A stretch of 10,393 nt of DNA from assembly GCA_023453655.1 (NCBI GenBank), contig JAEXTE010000384.1, positions 1 through 10,393 of the forward strand, written 5' to 3'. Position numbers and translations under genes: made by a program. Under the pieces are notes generated by a model that was not told where the DNA came from, did not search any database, and was given only the letters and a program-made list of their open reading frames with translations. Numbering within the stretch: position 1 is the stretch's first letter; each line of letters begins with the position of its first letter. The DNA is from Pseudomonadota bacterium. GTDB taxonomy: Bacteria > Pseudomonadota > Gammaproteobacteria > Xanthomonadales > Xanthomonadaceae. Of the stretch, positions 1 through 7,732 are shown piece by piece.

Positions 1-121
1 GGGCCCGGGCCAGCAGCGCGTCGGCACGGTGGCCGGGGGAAGCCAGCGCCTGCTCCTGGGCCTGCCAGTCGCGGTCGGCGACGGGACCGGGGGCGGTCGG
101 ATGGGACGGGCGCGTGTTCAT
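1..121 (-). CDS. 5' part of an unidentified protein coupled to the sigma factor (truncated by window edge)
   Basis: Only the first 40 codons are visible (start [19 protein letters not shown], then a Gln/Ala/Leu-rich helical stretch ending LLARA), running off the window at base 1. The ATG overlaps the stop of the ECF sigma gene in an ATGA arrangement, so translational coupling is likely. Genes placed directly after ECF sigma genes and coupled to them are often anti-sigma factors or small membrane regulators; that is the reasonable guess here. The visible part has no transmembrane helix, no Cys and no zinc-binding motif, so it neither supports nor excludes an anti-sigma role. I do not recognise the family. 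Confidence 0.6.
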   Translation of the reverse strand, partial: MNTRPSHPTAPGPVADRDWQAQEQALASPGHRADALLARA

Positions 122-720
122 GCGGCAAATACTCCCAGGCTCGGCTCCAGCAGCCCGCGCAACAGCTTGCGGCTGCGGAACAGATGGCTCTTGATCGTAC
201 CTTCGGCGAGTCCGGTGACCCGTGAAATCTCGCCGATCGGCATGTCCTCGAGGTGATACAGCGTGAGCAGGGTGCGCTGCAGCGGCGGCAGCTTCCCGAT
301 CGCGGCGTGCAGCATGGCCACGGCCTGGTCGTCGGCCGCGGCCGCTTCCAGGTCGAAGCCGTCGCCGACGGTCTCGGCCAGGGATGGCCCGTCGTCGCCG
401 GCGGCGGCCTCCGCGATCGGAATCCGTTTCTTCTCCAGGTGGCGCTTGGCCACCGAGTAGGCCACCTGCGCGATCCAGCTCTTGAGCGCGCTTTCGCCGC
501 GGTACTGGTGCAATGCCTGGTGCACGCGCAGGAAGGCCTCCTGGCACAGCTCGCGGGTATCGTCCGGATGGCGGACCATGCGGTCGATCACGCGCCAGCA
601 CAGGCCCTGGTACTCGCGCACCAGCCGCTCGAACGCGCCCGGGGCGCCGGCGAGCACCGCCGACACCAGGGCGCGGTCGGCGTCCGGCACGTCCTTGTCG
701 GGGGTGGAGGGCTCCGTCAT
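118..720 (-). CDS. ECF-type RNA polymerase sigma factor (sigma-70 family)
   Basis: A 200-residue group IV sigma factor that would direct RNA polymerase to a small regulon. Sigma region 2 spans roughly residues 26-98 ([20 protein letters not shown], then the [14 protein letters not shown] core that contacts polymerase and the -10 element). A variable acidic linker follows (about 100-130), then sigma region 4 at about 133-190 with [17 protein letters not shown] and the helix-turn-helix [19 protein letters not shown] that reads the -35 box. There is no region 1 or 3, as usual for ECF factors. The ATG at 720 is chosen because it follows a promoter-like TGCAACC-N14-CGTATC by only 10 bases and no Shine-Dalgarno is present, so the mRNA is probably leaderless or nearly so. 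The stop overlaps the start of the next minus-strand gene. Identical promoter boxes facing the divergent gene suggest autoregulation. Confidence 0.93.
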   Translation of the reverse strand: MTEPSTPDKDVPDADRALVSAVLAGAPGAFERLVREYQGLCWRVIDRMVRHPDDTRELCQEAFLRVHQALHQYRGESALKSWIAQVAYSVAKRHLEKKRIPIAEAAAGDDGPSLAETVGDGFDLEAAAADDQAVAMLHAAIGKLPPLQRTLLTLYHLEDMPIGEISRVTGLAEGTIKSHLFRSRKLLRGLLEPSLGVFAA

Positions 721-730
721 CGCCCACAGG

Positions 731-757
731 GATACGCCCACCGCGGCGACGGTTGCA
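731..757 (-). promoter_or_regulatory. putative ECF promoter of the sigma gene
   Basis: Read on the minus strand: TGCAACC (757-751), a 14-base spacer, then CGTATC (736-731). The start codon of the sigma gene lies 10 bases further on, so a transcript from here would have a leader of only a few bases. The same two boxes with the same spacer occur on the other strand facing the divergent gene. ECF promoters typically have an 'AAC'-containing -35 and a 'CGT'-containing -10, which fits. That the neighbouring sigma factor recognises it is inference. Confidence 0.6.
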
Positions 758-790
758 AGACGCGGTGCCGGCACCGTCGGGGGGCCGGGC

Positions 791-817
791 TGCAACCGGA
801 CGCCGGATGGCCGTATC
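791..817 (+). promoter_or_regulatory. putative ECF promoter of the small membrane protein gene
   Basis: TGCAACC (791-797), a 14-base spacer, then CGTATC (812-817). This matches the minus-strand promoter of the adjacent sigma gene in both boxes and in spacer length, while the spacer sequences differ. A start site around 823-826 would give a leader of about 36-40 bases before the ATG at 862. Confidence 0.6.
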
Positions 818-861
818 TCCAGTCCCGAACCCACCACCATCCGCCTACCGGGACACCCGCC

Positions 862-1188
862 ATGGACATCGCCGTCTTCATCCCCATCGTCCTGTTCGTC
901 TGCATCTACCTGTCCATCAAGGCCGTGGTCGATGCCCGCGCCCGCCGCCATCTGGTCCAGTCGCACGGCTCCGAGGACATGCTGCGCACCCTGCTGGCCG
1001 GCGAGGAATCGCGCCGCCGCCACGCGTCGCTGCGCTGGGGCGTGATCCTCGTGGCGCTGGCGGTCGGATTCGCCGTGCTCGAGGGCGTGGGCTGGGAAGA
1101 CCCGTCGCCGCTGATGTTCGCGATCCTGCTCGGCGCCACGGGCCTGGGCAACCTGGCCGCCTACGCCGTCACGCGCAACCTCAAGTAA
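862..1188 (+). CDS. small two-helix inner-membrane protein, DUF6249-like
   Basis: A 108-residue protein with an N-terminal hydrophobic helix (about residues 3-22, [20 protein letters not shown]). A basic cytoplasmic-type loop follows ([19 protein letters not shown]), then a second hydrophobic helix (about 58-77) and a third, weaker one (about 84-103, [18 protein letters not shown]). The layout resembles the short DUF6249 membrane proteins that I recall next to ECF sigma genes in xanthomonads; function unknown. The ATG at 862 is preceded by GGGA at 850-853. The gene is divergent from the sigma factor and has the same promoter boxes, so it is probably a target of that factor and may help sense envelope state or tune the sigma factor. 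Family assignment is from memory and moderate; that this is a real membrane protein is secure. Confidence 0.8.
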   Translation: MDIAVFIPIVLFVCIYLSIKAVVDARARRHLVQSHGSEDMLRTLLAGEESRRRHASLRWGVILVALAVGFAVLEGVGWEDPSPLMFAILLGATGLGNLAAYAVTRNLK

Positions 1189-1194
1189 GCCCTG

Positions 1195-1230
1195 CGGCCG
1201 GCTGCCGGGATGGCGGCCGGCCGGGATTTT
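1195..1230 (+). terminator. rho-independent terminator after the small membrane protein gene
   Basis: An 8-bp perfect GC stem (CGGCCGGC 1195-1202 with GCCGGCCG 1216-1223) begins 7 bases after the stop codon. The loop can form an extra GCC/GGC pairing (1204-1206 with 1212-1214). It is followed by GGA and TTTT (1227-1230). The T-run is short but offset correctly. Confidence 0.55.
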
Positions 1231-1285
1231 CAGGCGGCGTCCACGCCGCATCTGCGACTTTGGTCGACTCCCGCGGCCCTGCGCG

Positions 1286-1305
1286 CGCCCCGATGGGGCG
1301 GTTTT
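1286..1305 (+). terminator. second hairpin with T4, upstream of fabA
   Basis: CGCCCC (1286-1291), loop GAT, GGGGCG (1295-1300), G, then TTTT (1302-1305). It lies about 100 bases after the stop of the preceding gene and 48 bases before the fabA start. It could be a back-up terminator insulating fabAB. If the fabA promoter lies upstream of it, it could instead be a leader attenuator. I see no convincing -35/-10 pair to decide. Confidence 0.4.
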
Positions 1306-1352
1306 CCGCGATACTTGCAGGATTGTCCCGCGCAAGACGAGTCGCCCGTTCG

Positions 1353-1862
1353 ATGAAGGATTCCTTTAGCTACGACCAGCTGATCGCCTCGGGCGAAGGC
1401 ACGCTCTTCGGCCCCGGCAGCGGCCGCCTGCCCCTGCCGCCGATGCTGATGTTCGACCGCATCACCCATATCGACGACGACGGCGGCGCCCACGGCCTGG
1501 GCCGGGTCGAGGCCGAACTCGACATCCGCCCGGACCTCTGGTTCTTCCAGTGCCATTTCGCCGGCGACCCGGTGATGCCGGGCTGCCTGGGCCTGGACGC
1601 GATGTGGCAGCTGGTCGGCTTCTACCTGACCTGGCAGAAGCTGCCGGGCCGCGGCCGCGCGCTGGGCGCCGGCGAGGTCAAGTTCACCGGCGAGGTCGGC
1701 CCCGACGCGAAGCTGGTGCGCTACGAGATCGACATCAAGCGCGTGATCCGGCGCAAGCTGATCCTGGCCATCGCCGACGCGCGCATGTACTGCGACGGCA
1801 CCGAGATCTACAGCGCCAGCGACCTGCGCGTGGGCCTGTTCCAGAGGGAAGGCGACGCATGA
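1353..1862 (+). CDS. fabA: 3-hydroxydecanoyl-[ACP] dehydratase/isomerase FabA
   Basis: A 169-residue hot-dog-fold enzyme (E. coli FabA is 172). It dehydrates (R)-3-hydroxydecanoyl-ACP and isomerises trans-2- to cis-3-decenoyl-ACP, the branch point of anaerobic-type unsaturated fatty acid synthesis in the cytoplasm. The family signature is intact: [21 protein letters not shown] with catalytic His68, then [11 protein letters not shown] with Asp82, spaced 14 residues apart as in E. coli His70/Asp84. The C-terminal [12 protein letters not shown] is also typical. The ATG at 1353 gives the family length and N-terminus ([15 protein letters not shown]); its Shine-Dalgarno is weak. The stop overlaps the fabB start (ATGA), which couples the two enzymes that cooperate in the pathway. 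Confidence 0.98.
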   Translation: MKDSFSYDQLIASGEGTLFGPGSGRLPLPPMLMFDRITHIDDDGGAHGLGRVEAELDIRPDLWFFQCHFAGDPVMPGCLGLDAMWQLVGFYLTWQKLPGRGRALGAGEVKFTGEVGPDAKLVRYEIDIKRVIRRKLILAIADARMYCDGTEIYSASDLRVGLFQREGDA

Positions 1863-3091
1863 GCCTGGTGATGGGCCCGCGCCGCGTCGTGATCACCGGG
1901 ATGGGCATCGTTTCGTGCATCGGCAACGACCTGGACACCGTCTCGGCCGCGCTGCGCGAGGGACGCCCCGGCATCGCCTTCGACCAGGAATTCGCCGACC
2001 GCGGCCTGCGCAGCCAGGTCTCGGGCGTACCGAAGGTGGACCTGGAGGCCCAGATCGACCGCAAGCTGCGCCGTTTCATGGGCGACGCGGCGGCCTATGC
2101 CTACATCGCGCTGCGCGACGCGATCGCGCAGTCGGGGCTGGGCGACGACCAGGTCGCGAACCCGCGCACCGGACTGATCATGGGCTCGGGCGGCGGTTCG
2201 CCGACCAACCAGATCGAATCGGCCGACACGCTGCGCGAGCGCGGCATCCGCCGGGTGGGCCCGTACCAGGTCACGCGCACGATGAGCTCGACCGTGTCGG
2301 CCTGCCTGGCCACGGCGTTCGGCATCAAGGGCCTGAACTATTCGATCTCCTCGGCCTGCGCCACCTCGGCGCACTGCATCGGCGTGGCCGCGCAGCAGAT
2401 CCAGGCCGGGCTGCAGGACGTGGTCTTCGCCGGCGGCGGCGAGGAGGTCAGCTGGGGCATGGCCATGCTGTTCGACGGCATGGGCGCGCTGTCCACGAAG
2501 TACAACGACACGCCGCAGCGTGCCTCGCGCGCCTACGACGTGGACCGCGACGGCTTCGTCATCGCCGGTGGCGGCGGCGCCCTGGTGCTCGAGAGCCTGG
2601 AGCACGCGCAGGCGCGCGGCGCCACGATCCTCGGCGAACTGGTCGGCTTCGGCGCCAGCTCCGACGGCGAGGACATGGTGGCCCCCTCGGGCGATGGCGC
2701 CATCGCCTGCATGCGCCTGGCGATCGAAGGCCTGGATGGCGGAATCGACTACGTCAACACCCACGGCACCTCCACGCCGGTGGGCGACGTGGCCGAACTG
2801 CGCGCGATGCGCGCGGTGTTCGGCGATGCGGTGCCGCCGTTCTCCTCGACCAAGTCGCTGACCGGCCACTCGCTGGGCGCGACCAGCGTGCACGAGGCGA
2901 TCTTCTGCCTGCTGATGCTGCAGCAGGGCTTCATCGCCGGCTCGGTGAACGTGGACAACGTCGACCCGGAAGCGGCCGACCTGCCGCTGGCGCGCGAGAG
3001 CCGCGACGCCGCCCTGCGCACGGTGCTGTCCAACAGCTTCGGTTTCGGCGGCACCAACGCCAGCCTGGTGCTGCGCCGCTGGGACGCCTGA
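1859..3091 (+). CDS. fabB: beta-ketoacyl-ACP synthase I FabB
   Basis: A 410-residue condensing enzyme that elongates the cis-3-decenoyl-ACP made by FabA, committing carbon to unsaturated fatty acids. The thiolase fold carries the full Cys-His-His triad: Cys167 in [12 protein letters not shown], His302 in [11 protein letters not shown] and His337 in [12 protein letters not shown]. The C-terminal [15 protein letters not shown] glycine-rich loop is present. Length and motifs match E. coli FabB (406) better than FabF, and the pairing with fabA supports FabB. The start follows GAGGGAAGG at 1844-1852 with a 6-base spacer. It overlaps the fabA stop, forming a two-gene operon. The gene is convergent with the S4-protein gene downstream. 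Confidence 0.97.
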   Translation: MSLVMGPRRVVITGMGIVSCIGNDLDTVSAALREGRPGIAFDQEFADRGLRSQVSGVPKVDLEAQIDRKLRRFMGDAAAYAYIALRDAIAQSGLGDDQVANPRTGLIMGSGGGSPTNQIESADTLRERGIRRVGPYQVTRTMSSTVSACLATAFGIKGLNYSISSACATSAHCIGVAAQQIQAGLQDVVFAGGGEEVSWGMAMLFDGMGALSTKYNDTPQRASRAYDVDRDGFVIAGGGGALVLESLEHAQARGATILGELVGFGASSDGEDMVAPSGDGAIACMRLAIEGLDGGIDYVNTHGTSTPVGDVAELRAMRAVFGDAVPPFSSTKSLTGHSLGATSVHEAIFCLLMLQQGFIAGSVNVDNVDPEAADLPLARESRDAALRTVLSNSFGFGGTNASLVLRRWDA

Positions 3092-3093
3092 GC

Positions 3094-3160
3094 CCGGGCC
3101 GCAGCCCGGTCGCAAGCGTCGCCGTGGCCGCGCCGGGCATGCGCCGGCATCGCTGCGCAT
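3094..3160. terminator. hairpins in the convergent fabB / S4-protein gap
   Basis: The 152-base gap (3092-3243) holds CCGGGC (3094-3099)/GCCCGG (3104-3109) with a 4-base loop, directly after the fabB stop. It also holds ATGCGC (3139-3144)/GCGCAT (3155-3160). Neither is followed by a T-run, so classical intrinsic termination is not shown. They are candidates for transcript 3' ends or a shared bidirectional termination zone. I see no small ORF worth calling in the gap. Confidence 0.3.
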
Positions 3161-3243
3161 TCCCGGGCGGAGGCCGGACGCGGCATCGCGCCTTGAACGG
3201 CGCAGCCCGGGTCGCTGCCACAGGCCCCGGCGCGGCGCGACCG

Positions 3244-3465
3244 TCAGGCGCCGCCGATCACGCGGATGCGCGCGCCATCGAGCTCGACCACCTGGCCCGC
3301 TCGGATCTTGCAGGTCTTGCGCAGCTCCACCGCGCCGTCCACCCGCACCGCACCGCTGGCGACCACCGCCTTGCCGGCACCGCCGCTGTCGACCAGGCCG
3401 CAGAGCTTGAGCAGCTGGTTGAGCTCGACGTACTCGCCGTCGAGCTCGAAAGTCCCATCGTCCAT
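3244..3465 (-). CDS. small S4-domain RNA-binding protein, YbcJ-like
   Basis: A 73-residue single-domain protein. The S4 fold signature is visible: YVELNQLLKLCGLVDSGGAGK, then AVVASGAVRVDGAVELRKTCKI, then RAGQVVELDGARIRVI, the usual helix-helix-strand arrangement with the conserved 'G.V.V(D/N)G' loop. E. coli YbcJ (70 residues) has the same size and layout and binds RNA, probably in a ribosome- or structured-RNA-related role. The ATG at 3465 follows GGGAGG (3473-3478, minus strand) by 7 bases. It starts 17 bases after the permease stop, so it is probably the last gene of the ABC operon. No functional link between RNA binding and the transporter is evident. Confidence 0.88.
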   Translation of the reverse strand: MDDGTFELDGEYVELNQLLKLCGLVDSGGAGKAVVASGAVRVDGAVELRKTCKIRAGQVVELDGARIRVIGGA

Positions 3466-3482
3466 CGTCGTGCCTCCCGGCC

Positions 3483-6008
3483 TCAGCCCTGCAGCTCGCG
3501 CAGCGTGGTCGACGGCGGCGCATCGAGCACGCGCCGCGTCGCGAACAGCCCGGCGGCCAGCGTGACCACCACGCCCAGCGCGCCACCGACCACCGCGAGC
3601 ATCCAGTTGGTCCGCCACGGCAGGTCGAACACCTCGGTGGCGATGATGCCCGACAGCAGCGAGGCCGCGATCGCCGCGACCAGTCCCGAGAGCAGGCCGA
3701 TCGCCGCGAATTCCGAGACCTGGGCCATGCGCAGCTGCCCGCGCCGCCCGCCCAGCGCGCGCATCACCCCGCCTTCGAGCAGGCGTTCGTCCTGGCTGGC
3801 GCTCACCGCCGCCAGCAGCACCAGCACGCCGGCCAGCAGCGAGAACCAGAACACCACCTGGACCACGGTCGAGACCTGGTCGGCGGTGCTGCGCACCTGC
3901 GCCAGTACCGCGTCGACGTCGATCACCGACAGGTTGGGGAAGGCCTGCACCAGCTCGGCGGTGAACCGCGGCAGCGACGCCGGCACCTGCACCGCGGTGA
4001 TGTGGCTGGCCGGATAGCCGTCCAGCGCGCCGGGCGAGGCGAGCACGAAGAAGTTGGGCTGGAAGCTTTCCCACTCCACGCTGCGCAGGCTGGTGATCGG
4101 CGCCTCGAAGCGCTGGCCGGCGATGTCGAAGGCGATGCGGTCGCCGATCGCCCAGCCCAGGCCCTTGGCGAAGTTCTCTTCCACCGACAGCTCCGGGCTG
4201 GCCGGCGTGCCGTTCCAGAACGTACCGGCCACGACCTTGTTGTCCTCGCGCAGCGACGCCGCCATCGACAGGTTGAATTCGCGCTCGGCGCGCCGCTGCG
4301 ACTGGCGGTCCTCGTCCGCATCGCCCGTGCGCCCGGCGTAGTCCTCGCCGCGCACCGGCGTGCCGTTGCGCTCGACCAGCCGGGCCCGGACCATCGGGAA
4401 CAGCACCGGCTCGGCCACCCCGCGCGCGGCGATGAACTCGCGCACCGGGCCGATCTGGTCGGACTGCACGTTGACGATGAAGCGGTTGGGCGCATCCTGC
4501 GCCAGCGCCAGCTGCCATCGGTCGAGCAGGTCGGTGCGCACGAAGGTGAGCAGCAGCAGCGCCATCAGGCCCAGGCCGAGCGCGCTGACCTGCGCGATCG
4601 AAGTGCCCGCCCGACGGCTGACGTTGGCAAGGCCATAGCGCAGCGCCCCGCGCAGGCGTCCGCGCACGCGGCGCACCAGCAGGATCAGCAGCCAGGCGAT
4701 CAGGGCCAGCGCCGCCAGCGTGGCGGCGATGCCGACCAGCATGGCCGTGGCCAGCGTGGCCGAGCCTGCCTGCCACCAGAGCAGCGCCGCCAGCCCGCCC
4801 AGCGCGGCCAGCGCGACGATCCAGGCCGAAGGTTCGACGCCGTCGAGGTCGCGCCGCAGCACGCGCAGCGCCGGCACCCGGCGCAGCGCCAGCACCGGCG
4901 GCGCGCCGAACGCCAGCAGCACCACCAGCCCCACCCCGTAGCCGCGCAGCGCCGGCCAGAGGCTCGCCGGCGGGATATCCACCTTCAGCGCCTGCGCCAG
5001 CCAGCCGGCCACCGACCACTGCAGGGCGAAGGCGATGGCCACGCCGACGGTGCAGGCGATCAGGCCCAGCAGCAGCAGTTCCCCGACATGGATCCCCACC
5101 AGGGTGCGCTGCTGCGCGCCGAGGCAGCGCATCACCGCCACGCCCGACAGGTGCCGCTCGCTGTGGCGGCGCGCGGCCATGGCGACCGCCACCGCCGCCA
5201 GCACCACCGACACCAGCGCGGCCAGGCCGAGGAAGCGGCCGGCGCGATCCAGCGCGGAACGCACTTCCGGGCGCGCATCGGTGATCGTCTCGATGCGCTG
5301 GCCGCGGGCGAGATTCTCGCGCGCCACCGCGGCGAAGGCTTCCACCGCCGACGCATCGCCCGCTACCACCAGCCGGTAGCGGATCCGGCTTCCTTCCTGC
5401 ACCAGCCCGGTGGACGCCAGGTCGCCGAGGTTGAGGAAGGCCTTCGGCGCGACGTTGAAATAGTCGATCGACGCGTCCGGCTCCTGCGTCACCAGCGCGG
5501 GGAGCCGGAACTCGCGCGTGCCGATGCCGACGCGATCGCCCACGCGCGCGCCGAGCGTGTCGGCGCCGGCACGACTGAGCCACAGCGTGCCGGGGTCGGG
5601 CACGCCGGCGGCATCGCGCTCCACGCCCTCGCCATCGACGATGCGGAAGCTGCCGCGCAGCGGGAATCCTTCGCCCAGCGCGCGCAGGTCGCCCAGCCGC
5701 AGTTGCGCATCGGCGCCGCTGCCGACGCGGATCATGCTGTCGAGCTCGACCGTCTGCGTGCGCCGCAGGCCCGCCGCGCTGGCGGCCTCGTCGATCGCCC
5801 CGACGATGGGCGCATCGCCGCGCACCAGCGCGTCGCCGCCGAGCAGGCGGTTGGCTTCCATCGCCAGCGCGCGGCCGGCGCGGTCGGTGACGAACCCGAC
5901 CGAGGTCACCGCCACCACCGCCAGTACCAGCGCGGCGAACAGGATGCGGATGTCGCCGGCGGCCAGGTCGCGGCGCAGCTGGCGCCAGGCGAGCGTGAGC
6001 GTCCTCAT
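3483..6008 (-). CDS. ybbP: FtsX/MacB-type ABC transporter permease, YbbP-like
   Basis: An 841-residue inner-membrane protein (E. coli YbbP is 804). Hydrophobic segments lie at about 20-40, 258-278, 304-330, 355-373, 395-412, 420-446, 470-490, 715-736, 765-790 and 803-823. A large periplasmic domain sits between the first and second (about 45-250) and another between those at 470-490 and 715-736 (about 505-710). Two FtsX-type modules are recognisable from the motifs SGVAVMRCLGAQ and EGGVMRALGGRRGQL, each following a helix. This is a tandem FtsX fold of the mechanotransmission class rather than a channel-forming importer. In YbbAP-type systems the pair is thought to extract or move hydrophobic envelope compounds; the substrate here is unknown. 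It starts 4 bases after the ATPase stop, and the small S4 gene follows closely. Confidence 0.92.
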   Translation of the reverse strand: MRTLTLAWRQLRRDLAAGDIRILFAALVLAVVAVTSVGFVTDRAGRALAMEANRLLGGDALVRGDAPIVGAIDEAASAAGLRRTQTVELDSMIRVGSGADAQLRLGDLRALGEGFPLRGSFRIVDGEGVERDAAGVPDPGTLWLSRAGADTLGARVGDRVGIGTREFRLPALVTQEPDASIDYFNVAPKAFLNLGDLASTGLVQEGSRIRYRLVVAGDASAVEAFAAVARENLARGQRIETITDARPEVRSALDRAGRFLGLAALVSVVLAAVAVAMAARRHSERHLSGVAVMRCLGAQQRTLVGIHVGELLLLGLIACTVGVAIAFALQWSVAGWLAQALKVDIPPASLWPALRGYGVGLVVLLAFGAPPVLALRRVPALRVLRRDLDGVEPSAWIVALAALGGLAALLWWQAGSATLATAMLVGIAATLAALALIAWLLILLVRRVRGRLRGALRYGLANVSRRAGTSIAQVSALGLGLMALLLLTFVRTDLLDRWQLALAQDAPNRFIVNVQSDQIGPVREFIAARGVAEPVLFPMVRARLVERNGTPVRGEDYAGRTGDADEDRQSQRRAEREFNLSMAASLREDNKVVAGTFWNGTPASPELSVEENFAKGLGWAIGDRIAFDIAGQRFEAPITSLRSVEWESFQPNFFVLASPGALDGYPASHITAVQVPASLPRFTAELVQAFPNLSVIDVDAVLAQVRSTADQVSTVVQVVFWFSLLAGVLVLLAAVSASQDERLLEGGVMRALGGRRGQLRMAQVSEFAAIGLLSGLVAAIAASLLSGIIATEVFDLPWRTNWMLAVVGGALGVVVTLAAGLFATRRVLDAPPSTTLRELQG

Positions 6009-6012
6009 GGCC

Positions 6013-6771
<759 letters not shown>

Positions 6772-7011
6772 TCCGGATTGGTTATCGTGGACCGCAGGCG
6801 CGATGCGCACGACGGACGAGGAGGTTCGATGCAGCAGCTTGGCGGTGACGGCACGACACCGGCGGCGTTGCCGCAGCGGCGGCACGACGCGGCCCGTACG
6901 AGGACGCAGGGCCTGCCGGCGCAGCGCATTGCCGGCCAGCGTGTCCGGCAACGCGCGAACCGAGGACAAACGCCGGCACGTCACGGTCCTTATGGCGGCT
7001 GGCTCCGCGGG
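6772..7011. promoter_or_regulatory. divergent regulatory region between ybbA and the TesA-like esterase gene
   Basis: The 240-base gap separates two divergently transcribed genes, so it must hold both promoters. On the minus strand a CGATAAC sequence lies about 12-18 bases upstream of the ybbA ATG and could be a -10 element with a very short leader; no clear -35 was found. On the plus side no convincing sigma-70 promoter was found. A strong inverted repeat (6926-6954) sits towards the esterase side. Confidence 0.4.
6926..6954. repeat. inverted repeat, possible operator or hairpin
   Basis: TTGCCGG (6929-6935), 9-base centre, CCGGCAA (6945-6951). The arms extend by GC/GC after one mismatch (GCaTTGCCGG and CCGGCAAcGC), giving 9 of 10 matching pairs. 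The centre-to-centre distance of the arms (16 bases) is close to 1.5 helical turns. It lies about 60 bases upstream of the esterase start. It may be a dimeric repressor operator or an mRNA leader hairpin; the regulator is unknown. Confidence 0.45.
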
Positions 7012-7656
7012 ATGCAATGGGCCATCGGTTTACTCCTGCTGCTGGCGCTGCTGCCGGCCTTCGCGCAGCCCGCCCCGACGGCCGCACCGCAGGCCCGTAC
7101 CGTGCTGGTGATGGGCGATTCGCTCTCGGCAGGCTACGGCATGGCCGCCCACGAGGGCTGGGTATCGCGGCTAGGCGAGCGGCTTGCGAAGGACCGGCCC
7201 GGCTGGCGGGTGGTCAATGCCAGCATCAGCGGCGAGACCACCGCGGGCGGCGCTTCCCGCATCGTCGGCGAGGTGCTGCGCCATCGTCCGGAGGTGGTCG
7301 TGATCGCGCTGGGCGCCAACGACGGCCTGCGCGGCCTGCCGCTGCGCGAGGCGCGCCGCAACCTGGCGCGCATGATCGGTGCCTCGCAGCACGTGGGCGC
7401 GGAGGTGCTGCTGGTGGGCATGCGCATGCCGCCCAACCTCGGCGAGGACTACACGCGCGGGTTCGAGCGCAACTACAGCGACCTCGCCAAGCTGTTCGGC
7501 ACGGGGTTGCTGCCGTTCCTGCTCGAACCCATCGCGCTCGACCGCGACGCATTCCAGGACGACAACCTGCATCCGACGATCGAGGCCCAGGACAAGCTGC
7601 TCGACCACGTCTGGCCGGCGCTGCTGCCGCTGATCGAGGCGGCGGACGCGGATTGA
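7012..7656 (+). CDS. tesA: TesA-like arylesterase / lysophospholipase, SGNH hydrolase, secreted
   Basis: A 214-residue precursor (E. coli TesA is 208). The N-terminal signal peptide MQWAIGLLLLLALLPAFA is likely cut after AFA, sending the enzyme to the periplasm, where such enzymes hydrolyse thioesters, aryl esters and lysophospholipids. The four SGNH blocks are complete: block I VLVMGDSLSAGYGM with Ser37; block II SISGETTAGG with Gly74; block III ALGANDGLRG with Asn103; block V DDNLHPT with Asp184 and His187. The ATG at 7012 gives exactly the signal peptide. An in-frame ATG with a strong Shine-Dalgarno at 6829 exists but would bury the signal peptide. The gene is divergent from ybbA-ybbP, the same neighbourhood as in E. 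coli, which suggests a shared role in handling membrane-derived lipids. Confidence 0.94.
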   Translation: MQWAIGLLLLLALLPAFAQPAPTAAPQARTVLVMGDSLSAGYGMAAHEGWVSRLGERLAKDRPGWRVVNASISGETTAGGASRIVGEVLRHRPEVVVIALGANDGLRGLPLREARRNLARMIGASQHVGAEVLLVGMRMPPNLGEDYTRGFERNYSDLAKLFGTGLLPFLLEPIALDRDAFQDDNLHPTIEAQDKLLDHVWPALLPLIEAADAD

Positions 7657-7691
7657 AGGAACGATCCCGGCCGCGGCGTGGCGATGACCAT

Positions 7692-7723
7692 GGCGGGCGC
7701 TCGGGACCCGGCGCAGGCCCGCC
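7692..7723. terminator. inverted repeat in the convergent gap, candidate bidirectional terminator
   Basis: GGCGGGC (7692-7698) pairs with GCCCGCC (7717-7723) across an 18-base loop, between the stop of the esterase gene (7656) and the stop of the minus-strand lipase-like gene (7733). Its position between convergent genes fits a shared terminator. No T-run follows on either strand, so confidence is low. Confidence 0.35.
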
Positions 7724-7732
7724 CGCCTTCCG

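Noticed and set aside
253..861. Long plus-strand open frames across the sigma factor gene
   Set aside because: They are antisense shadows caused by high GC; the minus strand encodes an intact ECF sigma factor, and their translations are low-complexity Arg/Ala/Pro with no motif.
3092..3243. Small RNA or CRISPR-like repeats in the fabB downstream gap
   Set aside because: Only short GC-rich inverted repeats expected at a convergent gene end; no regularly spaced direct repeats and no promoter-terminator pair.
1808..3586. Long minus-strand open frame opposite fabB
   Set aside because: It lies antisense to a complete FabB, has an Arg/Ala-rich composition and no recognisable domain; typical shadow ORF of a GC-rich gene.
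6829..7011. Separate small plus-strand gene in the ybbA-esterase gap
   Set aside because: The frame has no stop before the esterase, its base composition is less gene-like than its surroundings, and the product is Arg/Gln-rich without a motif; noted only as an alternative start.
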